NCBI GenBank assembly: GCA_016180765.1
Contig: JACPAP010000044.1
Span: 1-5,087 of the forward strand
Source of the DNA: Gemmatimonadota bacterium
GTDB taxonomy: Bacteria; Gemmatimonadota; Gemmatimonadetes; Gemmatimonadales; GWC2-71-9
DNA: 5,087 nucleotides
Reading direction: 5' to 3'
In this document: positions 1 to 5,087 of the stretch, one piece after another
Layout: each line of letters opens with the position of its first letter
How positions within the stretch are numbered: position 1 is the first letter of the stretch
Notes under the pieces: model-generated
The model's input: the letters and a program-made list of their open reading frames with translations, nothing else
Told to the model about the DNA's origin: nothing
The model's database searches: none
Position numbers and translations under genes: made by a program

Positions 1-680
1 TCGTTCAGGTTTAACGAGAAATCGAACACCCGCGCCCGTCCGGTGGCCCCCGCGATCGCCAGCGCGTCGTCCGGACTCACCGGCAGTTGTACCAACAACA
101 CCACGGCCACGGCAACCAGCGCCAAGACGATGAGCACCATCTGCTTCACGTCCACCCAGGTCACGGCCTGCACCCCACCGATCATGGTGTAGAGCACCGT
201 CGGGATGCCCATGATCGCCACCGACCAGACGAGATCCCACCCGAAGACGGCGGAAAACACCACGGCCGGTGCGGCAATGATCGTGCCGCACGACATGCCA
301 CGCGCCAGCAGGAACAGGAGGCTCGTCAGCGAGCGGGTCTTGGCGTCGAAGCGACGTTCGAGGTACTGGTAGGCGGTGAAGACCTTGGCGCCGTGGAGGA
401 ACGGCACCAGCGTGACACCCAGGATCACCATGGCCAGCGGCAGCCCGAAGTAGAACTGCACGAACCGCATGCCGTCGGTGGCGCCCTGCCCCGTGGTGCC
501 GATCAGGGTGATGGCCGACAGCTGGGTCGCCATGACGGGGAGGCCCACCGCCCACCAGGGCAAACTCCGGTTGGCGAGGAAGTAGCCCTCGAGCTCCCGG
601 GTGCCTTTGGCGCGGCGGACGCCGTCCACCAGGACGTACGCCAGGTAGACGACGATGATGACCCAGTCTAGCGTGCGCAC
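1..680 (-). CDS. Sodium:solute symporter (SSS/SLC5 family), N-terminal part, cut by the left window edge
   Basis: Inner-membrane Na+-coupled uptake transporter with the LeuT-like fold; the solute cannot be told from this fragment. 226 codons are visible from a GTG start and the frame is still open at the left edge, so about half or less of a usual 450-600 residue protein is present. Residues 4-21 form a first hydrophobic helix (LDWVIIVVYLAYVLVDGV). The family-typical segment around residues 30-65 follows (ELEGYFLANRSLPWW, then MATQLSAITLIGTTGQG), with DGMRFVQFYFGLPLAMVIL at 69-87. The sequence AYQYLERRFD at 103-112 matches the SSS pattern of a Tyr-Leu-Glu-Arg-Arg-Phe loop, and later helices lie near 115-135, 145-168 and 180-202. 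The GTG at 680 was chosen because no ATG lies nearby upstream in frame, family homology begins at once, and a GCGGGA purine run sits just before it. It starts 10 bases after the stop of a small membrane-protein gene, suggesting translational coupling. Family is confident; substrate is unknown. Confidence 0.93.
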   Translation of the reverse strand, partial: MRTLDWVIIVVYLAYVLVDGVRRAKGTRELEGYFLANRSLPWWAVGLPVMATQLSAITLIGTTGQGATDGMRFVQFYFGLPLAMVILGVTLVPFLHGAKVFTAYQYLERRFDAKTRSLTSLLFLLARGMSCGTIIAAPAVVFSAVFGWDLVWSVAIMGIPTVLYTMIGGVQAVTWVDVKQMVLIVLALVAVAVVLLVQLPVSPDDALAIAGATGRARVFDFSLNLN

Positions 681-690
681 CGCGTCCCGC

Positions 691-819
691 TCACCCGGTA
701 TAGCGGGCCTGGAGCAGCCAGAGGAACAGCAGCGTGGCCACCTGTACCGCCATCACGCGGAACAGGGTAGCGCGGAACTGCCGTGAACCCGGGTCGGGCG
801 GGGCCGTGTCGGGTGTCAT
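691..819 (-). CDS. Small single-pass membrane protein (42 aa) directly upstream of the symporter
   Basis: I do not recognise a named family. The ATG at 819 opens a 42-residue ORF ending in TGA at 691-693. It has a polar, proline-rich start (MTPDTAPPDPGSRQF), a basic stretch (R13, R16, R21), one hydrophobic helix at about residues 22-36 (VMAVQVATLLFLWLL) and a short basic tail (QARYTG). About 36 of 42 codons end in G or C, as expected for a real gene here, although the same frame continues upstream as a long open shadow antisense-like read-through of the MFS gene. Its stop lies 10 bases before the symporter GTG, so the two are probably co-translated. Other SSS transporters have small upstream partners (the DUF4212, DUF3311/MctP and YhdT/PanF types), and by position this could be an analogue with one helix. 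An in-frame TTG at 879 would give 62 residues and has a better ribosome-binding site, but the added codons have only about half G/C third positions, so I prefer ATG 819. Confidence 0.68.
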   Translation of the reverse strand: MTPDTAPPDPGSRQFRATLFRVMAVQVATLLFLWLLQARYTG

Positions 820-926
820 GGGTCGCCGAAAACGGGCTAGAGGACTGCGAAGAATCGGCTGCCAGTCACCTCGGCGCAAGCGCCCGCTCCACGGCTGTTC
901 CCACGGGCCAGGGCTGCGGCGCGGCG
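820..926 (-). other. Intergenic gap between the MFS gene and the small membrane-protein gene
   Basis: This is the only untranslated gap of note in the cluster (107 bases). It holds a short perfect GC palindrome (GGCGC-TT-GCGCC on the minus strand, 884-873) with no T-run after it, so it is not a convincing intrinsic terminator. It also holds a 13-base copy of the sequence that precedes the MFS start. The part nearest the small gene (820-860) is less GC-rich than its surroundings, which would suit a promoter, but the best -35/-10 pair I could draw (TTGCGC, 17 bases, GATTCT) matches the consensus at only three positions per box. I therefore call no promoter. Confidence 0.5.
880..892 (-). repeat. 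13-base direct repeat, copy 2 (minus strand GTGGAGCGGGCGC)
   Basis: This is identical to 2155-2167, where the same bases form the ribosome-binding region of the MFS gene. Here the copy sits 1 base upstream of nothing but a TTG codon (879-877), with GGAG 7 bases before that TTG. The TTG is in frame with the small membrane-protein gene. Either it is an alternative start signal for that gene or a chance match in GC-rich sequence. Confidence 0.55.
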
Positions 927-2153
927 TCAGGACGACGCCACGGGATGCGCCGCCCGGACCTCCGACGCGGGTCTCACCCCGAACGCCAACAATCCCACCA
1001 CCGCCACCACCAGGCCCGCGATGTAGAACGGCACCCCCACGCCCAGCGCCTGGAACGCGGCGGTGGCCCAGATCGGCGCGATCACGCGGGCCACGGCGCC
1101 GAACGCCTGCTGGACCCCGAGCACCTGACCCAACTCCTGCTTGGGCGCGCGATGCGTCACCAGGGCCGAGGTCGCGGGAAACAGGAGCGCCGTGCCGATG
1201 GGGATCAGGGCGATCACGGCCGCGAGCCCCACCACGTTGGGCGCGAGCGGGATGCCCGCGAGTCCCAGCGCCAGCATGACGGCTCCCATACGTATCACGC
1301 CGGTCTCGCCGAAGCGGTCCACCATCTTGCCCAGGATGAGCGCCCGCATGATGAGCGAGAGGCCGCCGGTGTACACGAAGAACAAACCGATCGTCTTCTC
1401 GGTGACGCCGAACGCCCGGTCCAGATAGAGCGCCAGGACCCCGGCCATGGACATGAAGCCCAGCATGCCCACGGCGTAGATCCAGATCAGGCGCGGCACG
1501 TCGGCCTTGGGGGCTTGGAACACTTCCCACACCACCGCGCTCACCGGCCGGCGGGGCCCGACCGGCGCGGTGGCCTGCTGGCTGGGTCGCCGGTGCGGCG
1601 CCGACTCCGGCAGCCAGCGCCACGCGTACCACACGTTGCCCAGGCAGAGTGTGGCGGCGATCAGCCCCGGCGCGGCGAGACCTACGTTGGTGGCGAGGGA
1701 CCCGATGGCCGGCCCAATCATCACCCCGGCGTTGGTGGCGGCCGACAGCCAACCCAGCGCCTTGGCGCGGTCCCTGGGTTCGATGGCGTCTCCCACATAC
1801 GCTTGCGCCACGCCCGTGGTCCCGCCGCCCGCTCCCTGCACCAGACGCGACAGCACCAGCATCCACGGCGTCACCGCAAACGCGAACACCAGGAAGCCCA
1901 GCGCGGAGGCGCTCAATCCCACCAGCAGCGCCGGCCGGCGGCCGTAGCGGTCGGACACCCGACCCCAGAGCGGCGAGGAAGCGAGCTGGGCGATCCAGAA
2001 GGAGGCGATCATCCAGCCGATCATCCATGGCGCCGCCTTGAGGTGCAGCGCGTAGAACGGGAGCAGGGGAAAGATCATCGCCCCGCCCATCATGTCCACG
2101 AAGGCGGCGGCCATGAGCACGGAGATGCGCTTCATCCCCGAAGAGGGTTTCAT
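927..2153 (-). CDS. Major facilitator superfamily transporter, drug:H+ antiporter (DHA1/TetA-like) type
   Basis: A 408-residue inner-membrane secondary transporter of the usual 12-helix length, probably a proton-driven exporter of a small molecule. Visible family signatures: an aspartate and FPLLP in helix 1 (D20, residues 28-32); motif A between helices 2 and 3 (GRVSDRYGRRP, 64-74); motif B (RLVQGAGGG, 103-111); the antiporter motif C in helix 5 (GVMIGPAIGSL, 143-153); a basic proline-rich central loop at about 183-220; and a second, weaker motif A in the C-terminal half (GKMVDRFGE, 275-283). The ATG at 2153 is preceded by GGAG at 8 bases, whereas the internal Met7 has no such site, so the longer start is preferred. 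It begins 19 bases after the deacetylase stop, strongly suggesting one transcript. The substrate cannot be inferred; the motifs fit tetracycline or multidrug efflux, but the neighbour could equally point to export of a metabolite. Confidence 0.93.
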   Translation of the reverse strand: MKPSSGMKRISVLMAAAFVDMMGGAMIFPLLPFYALHLKAAPWMIGWMIASFWIAQLASSPLWGRVSDRYGRRPALLVGLSASALGFLVFAFAVTPWMLVLSRLVQGAGGGTTGVAQAYVGDAIEPRDRAKALGWLSAATNAGVMIGPAIGSLATNVGLAAPGLIAATLCLGNVWYAWRWLPESAPHRRPSQQATAPVGPRRPVSAVVWEVFQAPKADVPRLIWIYAVGMLGFMSMAGVLALYLDRAFGVTEKTIGLFFVYTGGLSLIMRALILGKMVDRFGETGVIRMGAVMLALGLAGIPLAPNVVGLAAVIALIPIGTALLFPATSALVTHRAPKQELGQVLGVQQAFGAVARVIAPIWATAAFQALGVGVPFYIAGLVVAVVGLLAFGVRPASEVRAAHPVASS

Positions 2154-2154
2154 G

Positions 2155-2167
2155 GCGCCCGCTCCAC
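2155..2167 (-). promoter_or_regulatory. Ribosome-binding site of the MFS gene, within a 13-base repeated sequence
   Basis: On the minus strand the bases GTGGAGCGGGCGC end one base before the ATG at 2153, placing the GGAG core (2165-2162) 8 bases from the start codon. It lies within the 19-base gap after the deacetylase stop. The same 13 bases recur at 880-892. This site decides the start choice in favour of Met1 over Met7. Confidence 0.7.
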
Positions 2168-2172
2168 CGCCC

Positions 2173-4671
2173 TCACCGCAGCGCCAGGAGATTCAGGAAG
2201 ATTCTGAACGCCCCCGGCACTCCCGCCGGCAGCGCCCGGAAGAACGCCAGCCCCGTGTACACGTAGGTGCCCAAGCCGACCCGAGCCGCAAGCAGGCCGC
2301 CCTGGAGCGGCGATTCGCCCGGATCGGCCATCTCCAACAGCGGCGTGTATGCCGCGTCCCAGGTGCGCGCGAAGTACAGGCCTCGCTCCTGTGGCCAACC
2401 GTCCCAGTCGGCGGCCTCGATCCGGTTGGGCGTGGTGAAGGCGGGATGATCCAAATCGAGCAGCTGGACGGGCGCGGCTTCGTCGGTCACCCGATCATGG
2501 GGACGAGCGATGGTGAGCGGGTACGGCGCGAACCGGCCCTGCACGAACGGATACTGCTGGTATTGCACCACCACCAGTCCGCCTTGCCGCGCATACGCCA
2601 GCACGCGCTGATTGTGGCGGACCAGCGCGGTGTCCGTCTCGTAGGCGCGGCTCCCGACCACGATGGCGTCGAACCGCGAGAGGTCCCCGTCCGCCAGATC
2701 CTGGGGTGTCAGCAAGACCACGGGTAGCCCCACCTGCTGAAGCGCCTCGGGCACGCGGTCGGACGCCCCTCGGATGTAGCCCACCCGCGTGAGGGGTGGC
2801 AGTGCCATCGGCTCCACGCGCACGCCCCCCGACGCGCCTCGGACGTCCTGCGTGGGACGGATGTGCGGGTACGCCACCATCACGGTGTGATCTCGGAACT
2901 CGTGACCGTCGCTGGTCCGCGCGACCGCCGCGACCGTGACCGCGGCACGAGTGACGGCGCTGGGGGGCGCCAGGTCCAGCGTCACGACGCGCGAATCCCC
3001 GGCCTGGTCCAGGGTGAACGGCACCGCCGGCGGCGACGGCCATCCGTTTGCCACCAGCCGCACCTCGCCGGAGATCGCGGCGCGGGCGTGCGAGCTCAGC
3101 GTCACCGTGAACGCGCGGGTGGGGCTGCCGCCCGCGGGCCAGACCACGACATCGGGATCCAGCCGCACGTCCACCGCCGGCACTACGCGCAGCGGCCGCC
3201 GGATCTCACCGTACGCCTGGTCGTTGAATCGGTAACTCACCTCCCGCGCGAGCATCACGTGCGCGCCGAGGATCGAGGCGGCGACCCGCGCGGTGAACAA
3301 GGGCGGCTCGAAGGGCCTGCCTCGGACCGACGGCGGCGCGCCGCTCCAGTCGTACAGCCGGCCCTGCCGGGGGCGCTCCAGGAAGTAGGGTTGCGACGGC
3401 CGGGCGTCCGGCGGCACGGTCACGCGAAAACGCAGGGTTTCGAGCGTGCCCGGGGTCAGCCTCATCGGCCCGGCGTCCGGCGCTTCGACGCGCCAGCCCG
3501 CCGGCGCCACCACGCCTCCCGAGTCCACGCGGAGGTCGAAGGCGCCTCCGTTGTATACCTGGAGCACCACGTCCACGCGATCGCCGGCGACCACCTCCTC
3601 GGTGGTGGCCAAGGCGTCGATCTCCAACCCCGCGGCGACCGCGAGCGCCCGCTCCAGCTCGGCGCGGGTGACGGAATCCGCCACGTCCGGCTCAGGGTCC
3701 AGCCGACTCAGAGCTTTCGCGAGTACCGACGCCACCTGGGCCATGCGCCCCGGGCTGGTCACACCGCGGAGCGAGTCCGCCAGCGCGGTGAGCCAGGTCT
3801 CCTCCCGCTTGATCCCGGCGAACAGGTCGTCTGCGGACCCGGCGTGGGTGATCCCGGTGCGGTCCTGGATCAGCCCCATCCGGGCTTGCGCCGGCCCCAG
3901 CCGCTGGAGCTGGCCCATGTCCTGCGAGCGATGCAGACTGCGGCTGGCCATGGCGATCTGGTGATAGGAACGCCCCGAGCGTGGATCCAGGGCGCCGGTT
4001 GGGAGCCGGACGGTGGTGCGGGTGGTATCGAAGCGCGTGGATTGGTAGAGGCGGAGCGGCTGCCACGGCCTCAGGCCCTCCTCGCGCAGCAGCTCGGGGA
4101 ATCTCGCCGGGTCGCCGGCCGCGTCGAACACCCGTTGCGCCGTGAGGCCCGCCGCCTGGTGCTGCCCGTGCCCGTCCCGCGGCGTACCGGAGAACACGGA
4201 GACGATGAGGTGAGGCCGGAATAAGCGAGCTACCCGCACCGCGTCCTTGAGCAAGGTGTCCGCCGGCCAGAAGCGGAGCGTCTCCTCTAGTGATTTGGAG
4301 AAGCCGAAATCATACGCCCGGGTGAAGAACTGCCAGGCGCCGTCGGTCGCGCGCGCGGCGAGCAGTTCCTGGGACCGCAGCAAGCCCAGCGCCTCGCCCA
4401 GCTCCTCACCGATCAGATTCTGTCCACCTTCACCGCGCGAGAGCGCCAGATACGCGGCTCGGGCGCCATAGCCCTGCGCCGCGAGCGCCAACAACTCCGT
4501 GTCCTCATCGTCCGGGTGCGCGCCGATCACCAGGATCCGCCGCGGCTCGGCGATGCGCTGGAGCAGGCGGTCGAACTCGACGACGCCCCCGGTGGCGGGA
4601 GGAGCCAGCTGAGCTCGGAGGCCCGACGGAAAGACGGCGGCCTGGGCGGTCAGGGCGGTCAGGGCGGACAA
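2173..4671 (-). CDS. Exported PIG-L/LmbE family deacetylase with C-terminal amidotransferase-like domain
   Basis: Zn-dependent de-N-acylase of the PIG-L/LmbE fold, whose members hydrolyse N-acetyl groups from sugar conjugates; the substrate here is unknown. Numbering is from TTG 4671 (832 aa). A leader with a modest hydrophobic core (ALTALTAQAAVF) and LRA-Q suggests secretion. The PIG-L domain spans about 42-255: metal site AHPDDED (51-57), SRGEGGQNLIGEELG (78-92), the second ligand motif HGQH (168-171), and SYHQIAMASRS (235-245). A helical linker runs to about 350, then beta-rich, probably immunoglobulin-like segments at about 355-620. Residues 630-832 resemble a class I glutamine-amidotransferase/ThuA-like fold (YIRGASD, FDAIVVGSRAYE, QGGLVVVQYQQYPF) without a catalytic cysteine. 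The start is uncertain: TTG 4752, GTG 4791 and ATG 4860 are in frame, but the last two overlap the upstream gene heavily, and the only cysteines of the frame lie in that extension. It is followed 19 bases later by the MFS gene. Confidence 0.92.
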   Translation of the reverse strand: MSALTALTAQAAVFPSGLRAQLAPPATGGVVEFDRLLQRIAEPRRILVIGAHPDDEDTELLALAAQGYGARAAYLALSRGEGGQNLIGEELGEALGLLRSQELLAARATDGAWQFFTRAYDFGFSKSLEETLRFWPADTLLKDAVRVARLFRPHLIVSVFSGTPRDGHGQHQAAGLTAQRVFDAAGDPARFPELLREEGLRPWQPLRLYQSTRFDTTRTTVRLPTGALDPRSGRSYHQIAMASRSLHRSQDMGQLQRLGPAQARMGLIQDRTGITHAGSADDLFAGIKREETWLTALADSLRGVTSPGRMAQVASVLAKALSRLDPEPDVADSVTRAELERALAVAAGLEIDALATTEEVVAGDRVDVVLQVYNGGAFDLRVDSGGVVAPAGWRVEAPDAGPMRLTPGTLETLRFRVTVPPDARPSQPYFLERPRQGRLYDWSGAPPSVRGRPFEPPLFTARVAASILGAHVMLAREVSYRFNDQAYGEIRRPLRVVPAVDVRLDPDVVVWPAGGSPTRAFTVTLSSHARAAISGEVRLVANGWPSPPAVPFTLDQAGDSRVVTLDLAPPSAVTRAAVTVAAVARTSDGHEFRDHTVMVAYPHIRPTQDVRGASGGVRVEPMALPPLTRVGYIRGASDRVPEALQQVGLPVVLLTPQDLADGDLSRFDAIVVGSRAYETDTALVRHNQRVLAYARQGGLVVVQYQQYPFVQGRFAPYPLTIARPHDRVTDEAAPVQLLDLDHPAFTTPNRIEAADWDGWPQERGLYFARTWDAAYTPLLEMADPGESPLQGGLLAARVGLGTYVYTGLAFFRALPAGVPGAFRIFLNLLALR
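4644..4670. repeat. Three tandem 9-base units (GGGCGGTCA) at the start of the deacetylase gene
   Basis: Units lie at 4644-4652, 4653-4661 and 4662-4670; the first two are identical and the third differs at one base (GGGCGGACA). Read on the minus strand they encode the Ala-Leu-Thr repeats of the putative signal-peptide core. A 9-base direct repeat (AAGACGGCG) flanks the block at 4631-4639 and 4670-4678, consistent with slippage or a small duplication. Confidence 0.85.
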
Positions 4672-4703
4672 GACGGCGTTGGTACCGGTCCGCCCTGACC
4701 GCC
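4654..4703. repeat. Perfect 16-base inverted repeat with an 18-base loop, at the deacetylase gene start
   Basis: The left arm 4654-4669 (GGCGGTCAGGGCGGAC) is the exact reverse complement of 4688-4703. The loop (4670-4687) includes the palindrome GGTACC. Because of the tandem repeat, the right arm can also pair with 4645-4660 with one mismatch, giving two registers. The stem is very GC-rich and has no following T-run in the direction of transcription, so a standard intrinsic terminator is unlikely. It sits just after the stop of the phosphoribosyltransferase-like gene and covers the TTG start candidate at 4671. An intercistronic RNA structure affecting translation or mRNA decay is a fair inference. 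Confidence 0.8.
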
Positions 4704-4726
4704 GCGCCCACCCCGCCCGCCCCGTC

Positions 4727-5087
4727 TTAGGCAGCCTGCCTGGCGACGACAATGCTACGCAGCCGCTCGGCGCTGGGGTCCTGCGGGTCACCGAACGGAC
4801 GGGGATGCCCGGCGGGGTCGAGCAAGATGGTTGGGCAGACCAGATCGTACTGGCGGGCACGGATGCGCTCCTGCACCGCCTGGGTGCACGCGGCCGCGGC
4901 GATCCACACTTTCCGGGCGCCCAGTTGTTGCGCCGCCGACGCCCCGGCCAGGGCCTTCCAGGGCGAGGTCAGGTGCCCGTCCACCACCACCACGTTGTGC
5001 TCTTCGAGCGTGCGAAGCGGCCGTTGGCCCCGGAAGAGGAGGCGTTCCGTCTTGACCGCCCGCCGTGCCGAATCCATGGCGGCATCG
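4727..5087 (-). CDS. Phosphoribosyltransferase-like protein, C-terminal part, cut by the right window edge
   Basis: The frame is open to the right edge and ends at TAA (4729-4727). About 119 residues are visible; the Met at 5077 is probably internal because the frame continues (Asp-Ala-Ala) and the N-terminal half of the fold would otherwise be missing. The order of elements resembles type I phosphoribosyltransferases: a basic segment with FRGQRP, then a hydrophobic strand and acidic turn (VVVVDGHLTSPWKA, 29-42 from that Met), a helix, GARKVWIAAAA, and YDLVCPTILLDP, where PRTases of this group usually have a 'DEVVCL-TPEPF' stretch. The PRPP loop is odd: VDGHLTSPWK in place of the usual VDDGxATGxT, so one acidic residue and the Gly/Thr phosphate loop are lost. 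It may be a catalytically altered or regulatory member. The assignment rests on pattern only; about 55 bases separate it from the preferred deacetylase start. Confidence 0.62.
   Translation of the reverse strand, partial: DAAMDSARRAVKTERLLFRGQRPLRTLEEHNVVVVDGHLTSPWKALAGASAAQQLGARKVWIAAAACTQAVQERIRARQYDLVCPTILLDPAGHPRPFGDPQDPSAERLRSIVVARQAA

Noticed and set aside
87..671. Plus-strand ORF with a His/Asp-rich translation opposite the symporter
   Set aside because: The apparent metal-binding look comes from reading symporter codons for hydrophobic residues in reverse. The minus strand gives a clear SSS family protein.
845..879. Possible sigma70 promoter (TTGCGC, 17 bases, GATTCT) before the microprotein gene
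   Set aside because: Only three of six matches in each box, which is expected by chance and too weak to annotate.
873..884. Possible terminator hairpin after the MFS gene
   Set aside because: The perfect palindrome is only 12 bases with a 2-base centre and no T-run follows on the minus strand.
820..2028. Minus-strand ORF of 445 codons running through the MFS gene in another frame
   Set aside because: The part over the MFS gene is a low-complexity Arg/Gly/Ala shadow. Only its last 42 codons (691-819) look real, and these are annotated as the microprotein.
783..2207. Long plus-strand ORF (474 codons) opposite the MFS gene
   Set aside because: Its translation is rich in Arg, His, Gly and Pro with no recognisable fold, and it is antisense to a clear 12-helix transporter. 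It is a usual shadow of high-GC coding sequence.
2863..4224. Plus-strand ORF of 453 codons opposite the deacetylase
   Set aside because: Antisense to a well-supported PIG-L protein, His/Arg/Gly-rich, and with no motif.
4505..4711. Minus-strand GTG-initiated ORF (68 codons) covering the deacetylase start
   Set aside because: An Arg/Pro-rich frame-shifted reading of the tandem repeat and PIG-L N-terminus. The other frame carries the conserved AHPDDED motif.

Overview
The window is a high-GC bacterial segment in which every supported gene lies on the minus strand, so transcription runs from the right edge to the left edge. Base composition, strong G/C bias at third codon positions, and the style of the exported PIG-L (LmbE-like) protein with a C-terminal amidotransferase-like domain suggest Gemmatimonadota or a similar high-GC environmental bacterium. 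This assignment is from recognition, not a search.

In order of transcription: (1) the C-terminal end of a phosphoribosyltransferase-like protein (5087 to 4727, cut by the window edge) whose PRPP-binding loop looks degenerate. (2) A short spacer containing GC-rich 9-bp tandem repeats and a perfect 16-bp inverted repeat, which runs into the start of the next gene. (3) A large, cysteine-free, probably exported PIG-L family deacetylase (end at 2173) with an intact metal site, a beta-rich middle and a C-terminal class I amidotransferase-like domain that lacks the catalytic cysteine. (4) A 12-helix major facilitator transporter of the drug:H+ antiporter type (2153 to 927), 19 bases after the deacetylase. 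(5) A 107-base gap holding a small GC hairpin and a 13-base copy of the transporter's ribosome-binding region. (6) A very small single-helix membrane protein gene (819 to 691). (7) The first 226 codons of a sodium:solute symporter (680 to the left edge), beginning 10 bases after the small gene stops.

The close spacing suggests two tightly coupled pairs, deacetylase with MFS transporter and small membrane protein with Na+ symporter, possibly in one long operon. A plausible but unproven reading is an envelope system: an exported deacetylase releases or modifies an N-acyl amino sugar or similar conjugate, and the two transporters move substrate or product. The most novel-looking element is the small membrane protein. 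Its position resembles that of the known small partner proteins of other SSS-family symporters, but its sequence does not obviously match any of them. No RNA genes, CRISPR arrays, insertion sequences or phage genes were seen.
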